Of a DNA stretch of 64,000 nt, positions 48,031-59,534 are shown piece after piece; the stretch's first letter is position 1; each line of letters opens with the position of its first letter. The notes beneath the pieces were generated by a model. The model saw only the letters and a program-made list of their open reading frames with translations. It was not told the origin of the DNA and made no database searches. This DNA is from Sterolibacterium sp. Lineage in GTDB: Bacteria; Pseudomonadota; Gammaproteobacteria; Burkholderiales; Rhodocyclaceae. Where the stretch lies: contig JAQTOA010000002.1 of NCBI GenBank assembly GCA_028713555.1, positions 1 through 64,000 of the forward strand, read 5' to 3'. A program made the translations under genes and the position numbers.

Positions 48031-50118
48031 TCAGCTTGCCAGTCGTCGATAGATGTCGGCGACCTTCAGCGGCAGTTTCTTTACATCGTCCAATACCGTG
48101 TAGCCTGCAGCCCCGTACATGTGCGCCAGATAATCCGCGCCATGCCGGTCGATCGTGATGCAGTAGCTGCGCACCCCCTGTTCGCGCGCTTCCTGCAAGG
48201 CGCGGCGGGTGTCCTCGATGCCATAGTGACCCCGGTATTCGTCGCCGAAATCGTCCGGGCGGCCGTCCGACAAAGTGACCAGCAGCCGGTGGCGAGCGGG
48301 CTGGCGCAGCAACAGCCGCGTCAGATGGCGGATCGCCACGCCCATGCGCGTGTAATCCTTGGCTTCGACTGCCGCGATGCGGGCGCGCACGGCATCGTCA
48401 TAGCGCTCGGCGAAATGCTTGATGCGGTAGATGTCGCAGCGGGTGCGCGTCCACCCCGAGAATCCGCAAATGGCATAGGCATCGCCGAGCGACTCCAGCG
48501 CTTCGCAGAGCATCACCAGCGCTTCGCGCTCGGCATCATTGACCCAGCCTTTGGTCGAGCCGCTCATGTCGACCATGAACATCGCCGCCAGCGAGCGCTG
48601 GTTGCGAATCCGCTGGCAGAACAGGCGGGCGGAAGGCTCGCAGCCGGCCCTGCGGTCGCCCAGGGCATCGACCATGGCGTCGAGATCGATCTCCTCGCCT
48701 TCGGGCTGCCGCCCGAGCATGCGATTCTCGCCGCGCAGCATCTCGAAGCGCCGGCGGATCTGGCGGATCAGGGCAGCATGGCGCGCCTTGACGGCGCCGA
48801 CATAGTCGGCCGCGCCGGCCGGCACATCGGCTTCGAATACATGGCACCAGTCGTGCCGGTAGGCCTTGCGCCGGTAATCCCATTCATCATAGCGACAATC
48901 CGGTTCGAGTTGGCTGGCGAGGGTTTCGGCATCGCCCTTGAGCGCGGTGGCCTGCCAAACTCCCGGCCCGGCCGGAAGCAGGCACTCCGGCGGCACTTCA
49001 CCGAGATCCTGCAGCAAGGACTGCGCCGCCGCACGCGCTTCGGGCGGCAAGGCAGACACTTTTTCGGCTAAATTGATTTCTGCCGCACCGCCTTCCGCAG
49101 CCAGTTGAGCCATGACCTCATCGCGCTGCCCCGGATGGCCGGCGCTCCCCTTGAGCGCATGAATCGCTCGACTTAGAATTTCCTTGTGCCGGGCAATTCG
49201 CTCGGCACGCACGCGCAAGGCTATTGCCGGATCGATGCGCACGGCGTGCGGCAAGTGCGGCGCCTCAGCGCTCCCCCGCATGCATTCGGCCAAGCAGGCC
49301 AGCGTGTCGGCCAGTGTCGCATCTGCTTGGTAGAGGCGTACCAGCAGTGGCTCCAGTGACGGCGGCCAGAGGCCGCGCACGGCGGCAATCTCGGCGCCGA
49401 GACCGGGCAACTCGTTGGTAACTCTCGCTTCCAGACGCACCGACTCGAGCGCCGCCAGCCATTGCAAGGCGCGTTCCTGATCCTCCGTGCCCTGCCAAGG
49501 CGCCAGCGCCGCATCAAGGTCGCAGTGCGCCGAGCCGAAGGTGCCGAAGCGCGCTTGCGCCCAGAGCATGGTCGCCAGAGTCTTGTAGAGCTTGCGGTTG
49601 GCCCCGGCCTGCGGCTGGGCGTCGAGCTGTCCCGGCAGATAGAGGGTATCCGTATCGGTCCAGGCATCGGCGCCGCTGGCGCTGATACTCAGCCCCAGCG
49701 GACGGCCGGAAAGGCCTTGCAGAAACCGTGACAGCCGCGCTTCGATTTCGGCAAACTTCACGACCGGCCTGTCGCCGTCCAGCTTGAGGCGAAAACCCTC
49801 AAGATCACGCAATACTTCCATCGCCGCGCGGCCGCCATCGCGGTCGAAGGCATCCAGGCCGGCCAGCACCCAGGCGTCGAAACTCGCGTCGTCGAGCATG
49901 ACGAATGCTTGGGGCGCCAGGGTGGCGATCAGGTAGCCGATTTCGGCGTAGGTCTGGGCGGCGACGGCCACCCAGTCGAGGAGCTTTTCCTGTTGTACCC
50001 GGGGTAGCGCCTCCAGGCCCTCGGCAATGCCGGTAGCGGAGCGATGCGAGTGAGACGCGAACAGCACGGCGTCGAGGCGCGCCTCGAGTTCGGCGGCGAA
50101 CAGGCGTCGCTCGCTCAC
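48031..50118 (-). CDS. cbbO: CbbO/NorD-like von Willebrand factor type A protein
   Basis: 695 aa; C-terminal MIDAS 'MVDMSGSTKGWVND'; paired with CbbQ-like ATPase. Confidence 0.8.
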   Translation of the reverse strand: MSERRLFAAELEARLDAVLFASHSHRSATGIAEGLEALPRVQQEKLLDWVAVAAQTYAEIGYLIATLAPQAFVMLDDASFDAWVLAGLDAFDRDGGRAAMEVLRDLEGFRLKLDGDRPVVKFAEIEARLSRFLQGLSGRPLGLSISASGADAWTDTDTLYLPGQLDAQPQAGANRKLYKTLATMLWAQARFGTFGSAHCDLDAALAPWQGTEDQERALQWLAALESVRLEARVTNELPGLGAEIAAVRGLWPPSLEPLLVRLYQADATLADTLACLAECMRGSAEAPHLPHAVRIDPAIALRVRAERIARHKEILSRAIHALKGSAGHPGQRDEVMAQLAAEGGAAEINLAEKVSALPPEARAAAQSLLQDLGEVPPECLLPAGPGVWQATALKGDAETLASQLEPDCRYDEWDYRRKAYRHDWCHVFEADVPAGAADYVGAVKARHAALIRQIRRRFEMLRGENRMLGRQPEGEEIDLDAMVDALGDRRAGCEPSARLFCQRIRNQRSLAAMFMVDMSGSTKGWVNDAEREALVMLCEALESLGDAYAICGFSGWTRTRCDIYRIKHFAERYDDAVRARIAAVEAKDYTRMGVAIRHLTRLLLRQPARHRLLVTLSDGRPDDFGDEYRGHYGIEDTRRALQEAREQGVRSYCITIDRHGADYLAHMYGAAGYTVLDDVKKLPLKVADIYRRLAS

Positions 50119-50133
50119 CGTCTTCGGCAGAGC

Positions 50134-50940
50134 TTAAAAGACGGCCCGGACCAGGTCATCGAGCGTGTCCGTCATGTCGGCGTCATCGCTGAGCGCGCGC
50201 GCCACGGCGGCGGTACAAGCCTGCTCGGGTGCGATGCCGGCCGCCATGAGCTGCGCCGCATGGATCAGCAGGCGTGTGCTGGCGCCTTCGTCCAGCCCGG
50301 CCCCCTTGAGATTGCGGGTCAGTTCGCCGAGCTTGACGAGTCGTCGCGCAATGTCGGCATCGACGCCGCCTTCGCGGGCCACGATGCCGGCTTCGACCGC
50401 AGCTTCCGGATAGTCGAAGTCGAGCGCGACAAAGCGCTGCCGCGTGCTCGGCTTGATTTCCTTCAACACGCTCTGATAGCCGGGGTTGTAGGAAATCACC
50501 AGCATGAAGCCGGCCGGAGCCGGCACCAGTTCGCCGCGCTTGTCCACGGCCAGGACTCTGCGCGCGTCAGCCAGCGGGTGGATCACCACGATGGTGTCTT
50601 TGCGCGCCTCGACAATCTCATCCAGATAACAGATGGCGCCGGCACGCACGGCGGCGGTCAGCGGACCGTCCACCCAGACTGTCTCGTTGCCGACGATCAG
50701 GTAGCGGCCGACCAGATCGGCCGTGGTCAGGTCGTCGTGGCAGGCCACCGTGACCAGCGGGCGTTTCAGGCGCCAGGCCATGTATTCGACAAAGCGCGTC
50801 TTGCCGCAACCGGTCGGTCCCTTCAGCAGCACCGGCAAGCGCTGGGCATGGGCGGCCTCGAACAGGGTGACTTCCTCGGCTATCGACTGATAGTAGGGTT
50901 CCGTGTCGATGTGCGCGAGCTGCGTGGCAAGAGCTTCCAT
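50134..50940 (-). CDS. cbbQ: CbbQ/NirQ/NorQ-type AAA+ ATPase
   Basis: 268 aa; '[21 protein letters not shown]', '[23 protein letters not shown]'. Confidence 0.88.
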   Translation of the reverse strand: MEALATQLAHIDTEPYYQSIAEEVTLFEAAHAQRLPVLLKGPTGCGKTRFVEYMAWRLKRPLVTVACHDDLTTADLVGRYLIVGNETVWVDGPLTAAVRAGAICYLDEIVEARKDTIVVIHPLADARRVLAVDKRGELVPAPAGFMLVISYNPGYQSVLKEIKPSTRQRFVALDFDYPEAAVEAGIVAREGGVDADIARRLVKLGELTRNLKGAGLDEGASTRLLIHAAQLMAAGIAPEQACTAAVARALSDDADMTDTLDDLVRAVF

Positions 50941-50948
50941 GCGTAGGC

Positions 50949-51839
50949 TTACTCCTGATCGCCGTACATCTCACGCTCTTCGCGCGCCATTCGGTCGGCA
51001 GCTTCGGTTTCCAGGCGGCGCTGTTTTTCCACCAGACGTTCGCGGCGCTGCTCCACCGAATCAGCATGTATGGCAATCGACATTTCGCCGAACAATACCT
51101 GGCGCAAGAAACGGAAAGCGAACAACATCAGACCCTGGTCGTCACTGAGTAGCTGGGATTTCTCATCCTCGGCAAACGCATAGACCTCGTTGAAGCCATC
51201 GCTGGCCACAAAGCCGCGGAACCGATCGAGGTCGTAGCAGGCCATGAAGAACAATTGCCGGCTGCGCTGCGAGGGTTTGCCGATGCTCGGACCCGAAGAC
51301 TTCTTCTTCAGGATCAGCTGACGCCAGCCGCGCGCGAGTTCGTCGTATTCTTCGAGCCCCTGCTCGCTGCGGTATTCGTCGATGCTCAGGCGGCGCGGCT
51401 CCTGGTGGCCGAGGCAGTGATCTTCCTTGACCAAGGCATACGAGTCCCGATCCACATACTCGTCCTGGCGCCGCATCGACAACAGCGCGACCGGATAGTA
51501 GCGGCAGGCGGTGGGACGGTCGGCGTAAACGCCGCATCCCTCGGGCTGCATGAACTGGCAGGCGGTACCCCCCTCAACCGGACGCAGCTTGACGCCGGCA
51601 ATGCTGTCCAGCTCCATCTCATAAGGCAGGGTGTGCTTTTGCAGGAATTCCGTGGAGCTGATGCCAAGCCGCTGCTTGAGGCGCAGGATATCGTAAGGTG
51701 TCAGGGAAATGTCGATATTGCCGCAGCAAACGTTCCAGCAGGCGATGCCCTTCCTGCACTGGAACTGGATGGTCTTGCCGCCATCGAAAGTTTCGGGCAG
51801 GACGGGGCTGGTTGGAAACGGGGCTTCGGATGGGGTCAT
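50949..51839 (-). CDS. YkgJ-family cysteine cluster protein
   Basis: 296 aa; '[31 protein letters not shown]...[24 protein letters not shown]'. Confidence 0.85.
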   Translation of the reverse strand: MTPSEAPFPTSPVLPETFDGGKTIQFQCRKGIACWNVCCGNIDISLTPYDILRLKQRLGISSTEFLQKHTLPYEMELDSIAGVKLRPVEGGTACQFMQPEGCGVYADRPTACRYYPVALLSMRRQDEYVDRDSYALVKEDHCLGHQEPRRLSIDEYRSEQGLEEYDELARGWRQLILKKKSSGPSIGKPSQRSRQLFFMACYDLDRFRGFVASDGFNEVYAFAEDEKSQLLSDDQGLMLFAFRFLRQVLFGEMSIAIHADSVEQRRERLVEKQRRLETEAADRMAREEREMYGDQE

Positions 51840-51920
51840 GGATATTCTCGTCTAAAAACGCACCGGGCGCCCCAAGGGACGCCCGGCAATTACATCACAA
51901 AACGGCTTGCGCGTTAAAGC

Positions 51921-53963
51921 TTAATGCGCGGCGGCCTTGAACAGCTTGGACTTGTCCACCAGGTCGACGTGCTTGCGCTTGAAGCAGGTCCACTTGTGGG
52001 TGGTCTTGTCATACACCGAGTTCACGAAGCAATGCCAATTCTTCTCGTCCACGAAGTTCTTGTCGGTGCGATAGTAGAAGCCCGGATAACGCGACTCTTC
52101 GCGGAACTGGATGTGCTTCATGTGCGCTTCGGCGGTGATGATGCGATGGTAATTTTCCCAGGCGCGCAACAACTCATGCAGATCCTTGGCGCGCATCTTC
52201 AGCGCGTCTTCCTTGAGCAACTCGAGCTTTTCCTCGGCGACCGCCAGCATCTTGTCGTTGGTGTTGTAATAAGTAGAGCAACCGGCGACATATTCGTCCA
52301 TGATTTTCTGCAAACGCATCTGCAGCATCTTGGGCGTAATGTAATGCGGATTGACGTCGATCGCCGTACTGTAGTCCTTGTGCTCAAGGAAGGTGCGCAC
52401 CGGTTTGTAGATTTCCTCGGCCAAAGCTGCGGCGGTGGTCGCCAACTCGGGCTTGTAGTCCTTGTGGTCGACCGCATACTTGACCATCGCCTTGGCGGCC
52501 AGGCGGCCTTCGGCATGCGAGCCGGAGGAGAACTTGTGGCCGGAAGCGCCGACGCCGTCGCCGGCGGTAAACAAACCCTTGACCGTGGTCATCGAGCGAT
52601 AGCCCCAGCTCCAGCCGCGCGGCAGATGCGCCGGCACGCCGTCATATTCGCCGTCGGCGGCAGTCGGTGCGCCGAGATCCTCGGGACCGGATACCCAGAT
52701 GCCGCAGCAGCCGGAGTGCGAACCGAGCAGATAGGGCTCGGTCGGCATCAGCTCGGACATCTTCTTTTCCGGCTCGACGTTTTCGCCGACCCAGATGCCG
52801 CACTGGCCAACGCACATGTCGAGGAAATCTTCCCAGGCTTCGGCTTCGAGGTGCTTGACTTCCTTTGGCGTCAGCGTCTCGCGCAAAACGGCCAGCGCCG
52901 ACACGGTGTCCATGTAGATCGGCCCGCGGCCTTCCTTCATCTCGTGCAGCATCAGATGATTGCGCAGGCAGGAAGCGGGCACGGCCGCCTGCCCATAGGG
53001 CGGATAGTCGTTCAGCATCTCCTTGTTCCTGACCATGTAGTCTTCGCCATAGGCGTTGATCGCCTTGGCCTTGAACAGCAGGAACCAGGCGCCGACCGGC
53101 CCATAGCCATCCTTGAAGCGGGCCGGCACGAAACGGTTTTCCATCATGGTCATCTCGGCGCCGGCTTCGGCGGCCATCGCATAAGTGCTGCCGGCGTTCC
53201 ACACCGGATACCAGGCGCGCCCCGCGCCTTCGCCGACGGAACGCGGCCGGAACAGATTCACGCAGCCGCCGGCGGCGAGCAGCACCGCCTTGGCCTTGTA
53301 GATGTGAATGGTATTGTCGCGAACCGAGAAGCCGACTGCCCCGGCAATGCGCGAGGGATCGTTCTTGTCATTGACCAGCTTGACGATGAAAATGCGCTCC
53401 TCGATGCGCGCCAGGCCCAACGCCTTCTTGGCGGCCTCGGCGACGATCCACTTGTAGGATTCACCGTTGATCATGATCTGCCACTTGCCCGAGCGCACCG
53501 GCTTGCCGCCGTCCTTGAGCGCCGGGATGCCTTCGCGCATGGCTTCGGCGCCATCGTGGCGGACGCCATCGGTGTCGGTTTTCCAGATCGGCAGGCCCCA
53601 TTCCTCGAACAGATGCACCGAGTCATCAACCACCCGGCCGAGATCATAGGCCAGATCGTCGCGGGTAATGCCCATCAGGTCATTCGAGATCATGCGGGTG
53701 TAATCGGCGGGATCGAGATCCGGACCGATGTAGGTATTGATCGCCGAAAGGCCCTGGGCGACAGCACCGGAGCGGTCCATCGCGGCCTTGTCGACCAGTT
53801 TGATCTTGAGTTCGGTGCCCGATTCGGCCTTGACCGCCTCGGCCCAGCGCATGACTTCGTAAGCGGCGCCGCATGAGGCCATGCCGCCGCCGATAATCAG
53901 AATATCGAGTTCTTCCTCGACGATAGTTGGGTTGTCGAAAGTTCCTTGGGCCATTTCATTCAC
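51921..53963 (-). CDS. aprA: Adenylylsulfate (APS) reductase alpha subunit
   Basis: 680 aa; FAD motif 'ILIIGGGMASCGAAYEV', 'AINTYIGPDLDPADYTRMISNDLMGITRDDLAYDLGRVVDDSVHLFEEWGLP'. Confidence 0.95.
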   Translation of the reverse strand: MNEMAQGTFDNPTIVEEELDILIIGGGMASCGAAYEVMRWAEAVKAESGTELKIKLVDKAAMDRSGAVAQGLSAINTYIGPDLDPADYTRMISNDLMGITRDDLAYDLGRVVDDSVHLFEEWGLPIWKTDTDGVRHDGAEAMREGIPALKDGGKPVRSGKWQIMINGESYKWIVAEAAKKALGLARIEERIFIVKLVNDKNDPSRIAGAVGFSVRDNTIHIYKAKAVLLAAGGCVNLFRPRSVGEGAGRAWYPVWNAGSTYAMAAEAGAEMTMMENRFVPARFKDGYGPVGAWFLLFKAKAINAYGEDYMVRNKEMLNDYPPYGQAAVPASCLRNHLMLHEMKEGRGPIYMDTVSALAVLRETLTPKEVKHLEAEAWEDFLDMCVGQCGIWVGENVEPEKKMSELMPTEPYLLGSHSGCCGIWVSGPEDLGAPTAADGEYDGVPAHLPRGWSWGYRSMTTVKGLFTAGDGVGASGHKFSSGSHAEGRLAAKAMVKYAVDHKDYKPELATTAAALAEEIYKPVRTFLEHKDYSTAIDVNPHYITPKMLQMRLQKIMDEYVAGCSTYYNTNDKMLAVAEEKLELLKEDALKMRAKDLHELLRAWENYHRIITAEAHMKHIQFREESRYPGFYYRTDKNFVDEKNWHCFVNSVYDKTTHKWTCFKRKHVDLVDKSKLFKAAAH

Positions 53964-53975
53964 TCCTAAATAAGC

Positions 53976-54452
53976 TTACTTGACGCGGATCAGTTCTTCG
54001 GGCTTGCCGGTGCGATAGCCGTTCATCGTGGTGCCGGTAAACATGCCGGCCGTGCCGAGCTCGGCCAGCTTCGGCATGGGCTTGCCGCCGAACGGGTCGA
54101 CGGAACCTTCCGAGGTGGTGCGAATCGGAAACTTGAAGCGCTTCAGCGTACCGTTCCTGAACTTGACGGTCCACATGATGGTATCGGAACCGCGCAGGGG
54201 CTGAACCGAGCCGCCCAGCGGCACGATGTCGGCATAGTGGCGAACTTCGATGGCATTCTGTGGGCAGATCTTGACGCAGGAATAGCACTCCCAGCACTGT
54301 TCCGGCTCCTGGTTCCAAGCTTTCATGGCATGGCCGGTCTCCGAACCGTCCTTGTCCAGTTTCATCAGGTCGTGCGGGCAGATGTACATGCAAGCGGTCT
54401 TGTCCTGGCCCTTGCAACCGTCGCATTTTTCAGTGCGTACATAGGTTGGCAT
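53976..54452 (-). CDS. aprB: Adenylylsulfate reductase beta subunit
   Basis: 158 aa; 'MPTYVRTEKCDGCKGQDKTACMYICPHDLMKLD..CWECYSCVKICPQNAIEVR'. Confidence 0.95.
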   Translation of the reverse strand: MPTYVRTEKCDGCKGQDKTACMYICPHDLMKLDKDGSETGHAMKAWNQEPEQCWECYSCVKICPQNAIEVRHYADIVPLGGSVQPLRGSDTIMWTVKFRNGTLKRFKFPIRTTSEGSVDPFGGKPMPKLAELGTAGMFTGTTMNGYRTGKPEELIRVK

Positions 54453-54491
54453 TGTTATTACTCCTTAGGTGATAACGACAAAAGCGAAACC

Positions 54492-54668
54492 TCAATGTGC
54501 TGGATGTCCGGATAACTTCACTCCAACTTTCTCATGCTCGGCCATGCCGGCGTAATACGCACGCAAGATCTCCAGGACTTCCGGACGACTGAATTCGCTC
54601 GGCACGGCCTGGGCTTTGGAAAACGATTGGAATCGGCCAGAACAGTTCTGGCCTGAGATCTTTGTCGC
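54492..54668 (-). pseudogene. sat: C-terminal remnant of dissimilatory ATP sulfurylase (sat)
   Basis: Minus-strand '..ISGQNCSGRFQSFSKAQAVPSEFSRPEVLEILRAYYAGMAEHEKVGVKLSGHPAH*': 'EFSRPEV' C-terminal signature of Sat; no upstream Sat sequence read. Confidence 0.6.
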
Positions 54669-54956
54669 CATGCGGATTAACCAATGCCACCTTGCCCACC
54701 CCCGCGCATGCTGGTATCTGGGCGAGGAGATTAGCATTTTGCTATGGGGTGACTAATCCTATTTGTTTATTGGAAAATAAACGGGGCGAATCAGAACGGT
54801 TTACTTATCAAAACTGAATCTCTGGCAAATCGCGTAGGAGCTTCATGAAAGACACCGCCGCCGCAAGCCGGACAGTATTACCAGCCCAGACCCTGTAATC
54901 TCGGCGACGGACAAGGGCGCAGCCGATGAAGTCGTTCCGCTTTAAATTCTCTATCG

Positions 54957-56021
54957 CTAGGGCGATAGAGGAACGAAGCTCATCCAAGCGCCGCTTTCGA
55001 TGGTTTTCGGCGCCACCCTCCGGCCTTGATAGAAAATCATAAGGTTCCGGCCCTCCGCAACCCGAACGATTTCGTTTTTTGCAATCGAAATGGTTGTTGT
55101 CGCACCTTTGGAAATAAAGATGCGCGTGCCTTCAGAAGAATCCTGGCGTTTCTTCCTAAACAGGACCGACGGCTCTTTGCTAATCACCGAGACAACGCCC
55201 GCTGGCTTACCCGGATTGACCCCTTGCACCACGACCACCTTTTCCGGATCCATTTCGGGATGATCTGAGGGGGAAGCTTGCGCAACACTTGTGGTGGCCG
55301 CATCTGGGCTTGGCGCAAGGGGAACTGCATTTTCAGCAACACCTCTCGAACCATCCTGCAGCCCACCGCTTGCCGCGGACGCGGACTGCGCCGCCGATGG
55401 CTCGTTCATAGAGGAACTGGCCCTGAGTGCATCGCCAGTAACTATTGGCGTAATAGGCGCCGGATCTCTGCTTGCCAACATGACTGCGACCACGGCAATC
55501 AGCAGGGTAACGGCCCAGCCGAGCTTACGCGCATACCAAACCCGGTAATTACTGCCGACCGGTGCTGCATTGGCGAGTGGCATGTCGGGTTCTTTGGCAG
55601 CTGATGGTTCTGAAACTTGAATAAACCGTTCCTGCTCTAACTGCTCCCTATCCATTAAACCTCTTGGGATTAGCAATCCTTCGATAGCTCCACCTGCATG
55701 GACTTCAATTACCGAGTAGAAAGCGTCACCTACAAGACTTGCTCCCGGTCGAATTTCAATTGACCCCGATGAATTCGCAGGTCCAGAAACTCGTCCTCCC
55801 ACGACGATGTGAGGGACGCTGATTGTGCCAGTCACATTTCCCGACTGACCCACGACAACCGTTCCGTTGATATCGGCGTCGCACGACACATCGCCGAGGA
55901 CGTCCCCCTGAATGCGCAGAACACCCGTGAAGGAAATATTACCTTCAACGCGCACACCAGCGCCGATCATGGTATCGGTGCGGCTCTGCGAATATCTCGC
56001 GCTATTACTCTTCCTGGACAA
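54957..56021 (-). CDS. Bactofilin/polymer-forming domain protein with TM segment
   Basis: 'MIGAGVRVEGNISFTGVLRIQGDVLGDVSCDADINGTVVVGQSGNVTGTISVPHIVVGGRVSG' bactofilin repeats, then TM helix 'LGWAVTLLIAVVAVMLAS'; start uncertain (TTG 56021 or ATG 55970). Confidence 0.7.
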   Translation of the reverse strand: MSRKSNSARYSQSRTDTMIGAGVRVEGNISFTGVLRIQGDVLGDVSCDADINGTVVVGQSGNVTGTISVPHIVVGGRVSGPANSSGSIEIRPGASLVGDAFYSVIEVHAGGAIEGLLIPRGLMDREQLEQERFIQVSEPSAAKEPDMPLANAAPVGSNYRVWYARKLGWAVTLLIAVVAVMLASRDPAPITPIVTGDALRASSSMNEPSAAQSASAASGGLQDGSRGVAENAVPLAPSPDAATTSVAQASPSDHPEMDPEKVVVVQGVNPGKPAGVVSVISKEPSVLFRKKRQDSSEGTRIFISKGATTTISIAKNEIVRVAEGRNLMIFYQGRRVAPKTIESGAWMSFVPLSP

Positions 56022-56194
56022 AAGATTCGCCTTTTTCACGAACCAGAATGCATCATGCCTAGAGACACAGTCCGATGACCACCGGCTTCGTCGCGGGCCG
56101 CATCGAGTGCAAGCTTGGCAACGGGGCACCAGCCATTCGGTGCGCAAAACCATCGACACGACACACCGGGTAACATCCGTGCAATACGGGTCCG

Positions 56195-57649
56195 CTATCT
56201 TTCTTGCTTCTCCTGCTTCCTCTGCTGGGCTTCCGTAGCTTGTCGCAGCTTCAGTTCGCGCAACCGGGCATCGACCTGCGAGTGCTCGTAGAAATCTCCG
56301 TCGCTGTCTTTTTGTGCAAACTGCAGCTGGTTGATTGCCTCCAGCAACAACCCCTGCAACACGTAGGCCTCGGCCTGGGCGCGATGTTGCTGGAACCGCA
56401 TACCCAGGGCGGAATAGGTTTTGGCTTGTAGCCCGCGCATGTAATCATCGCTCGGATATGCCAGCAAATCGTCCGCGCTTGCCTTCAAAGCTTCCTGTGG
56501 CTGGCCGGCGGCAAGCAAGGTATCAACCAACGCATAGGCCAACCCGCGTTCGTGAGGGTAGCGCGCCAGCGCCTGGCGCAGAATCTTCAAGGCGCCCGCC
56601 AGGTCTTTCTGGTTCATCCGCAGATCGGCGGCGAGCGATTCGATCATCGCCGAGTTTGCCTTGAGGCGACGCAGTTCGACCAGTTCGCGTTCGGCGGCAA
56701 CGAAGTTTCCGGCACGCGACTGGGCTAGCGCCAGGCCATAGCGCGTGGCGATCTCGCTGGTGAACTTGCGTTCGCGGAGTTGCGCTCCAAATTCCTTCAC
56801 CGCATCCTGTGGCGTTCCATCGCTCGCCTTGAGCTTGGCGCGCACCAGCAGGAATTCCAGCGTATCCGGTACCTGCCGATAAGGCAGTTCATGAATGCGA
56901 TTTTCCATGTCGGCGATGCGTTCGGAGGTCAGCGGGTGGGTGCGCAGATACCCCGGCGCATTGTTCTCGTAGAGCCGTCCAAATTTTTGCAGGCGCTCGA
57001 AAAAAGCTGCCATGGCGCTAATATCGAAGCCCGCGCGCTCCAGCAATTGGATACCGAGGCGGTCGGCCTCGCGCTCGAAATCGCGCGAATAGTTGAGTTG
57101 GTTCTGGATCCCGGCGGCCTGGCCGGCCATCAGGGCGCCTTGCGCCACGTCGCCACCGGAATGGCTGCGCGATGCCAGAATCGCCACGGCCAGGGACAGC
57201 AGCATCGGCAGACTTGCCTGGCTTTGCACGCCCAGTTGACGAGCCAGATGGTGCTGGGTGACGTGGGAAATTTCATGCGCCAGCACCGACGCCAGTTCCG
57301 ATTCCGACTGTGCCGCCATGATCAGACCGGTATGCACGCCGATAAAGCCGCCAGGCATGGCAAACGCGTTGAGTGTGGCGTCGCGTAGCACAAAGAATTC
57401 GAAATCCTGGCGTGCTTCGGTGCTTTGCGCGACCAGGCGCGATCCAAGCTGATTCAGATAAGCGCTGATCTCCGGATCGAAAACATAGCTTGGCTCATGC
57501 AGGCGAATATCACGCATGATGGTAGCGCCGACATGTTTTTCCATCGCAGGCGAAAAATCGGCCTGAGCCACCTCACCCAGATCCGGCAAGCCTTCAGCCA
57601 ACGCGAGCGGCGCCAAACAGAGGAAAAAAAATAAGGTCCTTAATCGCAT
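56195..57649 (-). CDS. M48 family metalloprotease with TPR-like tail (BepA-like)
   Basis: 484 aa; signal peptide; 'LASVLAHEISHVTQHHLARQLG' HExxH, 'DFEREADRLGIQLLERAGFD'. Confidence 0.9.
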   Translation of the reverse strand: MRLRTLFFFLCLAPLALAEGLPDLGEVAQADFSPAMEKHVGATIMRDIRLHEPSYVFDPEISAYLNQLGSRLVAQSTEARQDFEFFVLRDATLNAFAMPGGFIGVHTGLIMAAQSESELASVLAHEISHVTQHHLARQLGVQSQASLPMLLSLAVAILASRSHSGGDVAQGALMAGQAAGIQNQLNYSRDFEREADRLGIQLLERAGFDISAMAAFFERLQKFGRLYENNAPGYLRTHPLTSERIADMENRIHELPYRQVPDTLEFLLVRAKLKASDGTPQDAVKEFGAQLRERKFTSEIATRYGLALAQSRAGNFVAAERELVELRRLKANSAMIESLAADLRMNQKDLAGALKILRQALARYPHERGLAYALVDTLLAAGQPQEALKASADDLLAYPSDDYMRGLQAKTYSALGMRFQQHRAQAEAYVLQGLLLEAINQLQFAQKDSDGDFYEHSQVDARLRELKLRQATEAQQRKQEKQER

Positions 57650-57696
57650 GTCGTCTATGATAGCTGTTTTGAACTATGATTTTTTGGAGATGACTG

Positions 57697-58182
57697 TTGA
57701 TGAAATCGCCATTGACGCATTTTGATACTGCCGGACAGGCTCGCATGGTGGATGTCGGCGGAAAAGCCAAAACCCGGCGAATCGCCCGGGCGATCGGCAG
57801 CATCACGATGCAAGCCGAAACGCTGGCGCTGATTCAGGCCGGCAGCGCCAAGAAAGGCGACGTACTGGGCATCGCCCGCATCGCTGCGATCCAGGCTTCC
57901 AAGCGCACGACCGAACTGATTCCGCTTTGCCATCCACTGGCCCTCACCCGCGTCGGGGTCGAATTCAGCATCGACGAGAAACATCCACGTATCGCCTGCG
58001 AAGTGACTGCCGAAACGGTGGGACGCACCGGCGTCGAGATGGAAGCACTGACCGCGGTAAGCGTCGGGCTGCTTACCATCTATGACATGTGCAAGGCAGC
58101 GGATCGCGCCATGCGCATCGAAAATATTCATCTGCTCGAGAAAGCCGGGGGCAAATCGGGACACTGGATGGCAACCGAATAA
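57697..58182 (+). CDS. moaC: Cyclic pyranopterin monophosphate synthase MoaC
   Basis: 161 aa; '[27 protein letters not shown]', '[19 protein letters not shown]', '[26 protein letters not shown]'. Confidence 0.96.
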   Translation: MMKSPLTHFDTAGQARMVDVGGKAKTRRIARAIGSITMQAETLALIQAGSAKKGDVLGIARIAAIQASKRTTELIPLCHPLALTRVGVEFSIDEKHPRIACEVTAETVGRTGVEMEALTAVSVGLLTIYDMCKAADRAMRIENIHLLEKAGGKSGHWMATE

Positions 58183-58186
58183 TTTG

Positions 58187-59407
<1,221 letters not shown>

Positions 59408-59534
59408 TTCCTGCCTCCGGCAGGATGGTCTCTGCCATGCTCGGCTAGGTTAGGGCACCCCCTCCCAACCTCCCCCGCCGGGCGGGGAAGGTGACTAGTA
59501 AGCCCCGCCCTTGGGGCGGGGAAAGAGGAGTTTG

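Noticed and set aside
48121-49071. 316-aa plus-strand ORF opposite cbbO-like gene
   Set aside because: Antisense artefact; no recognisable domain.
51924-53876. 650-aa plus-strand ORF opposite aprA
   Set aside because: Same antisense artefact; aprA is unambiguous on the minus strand.
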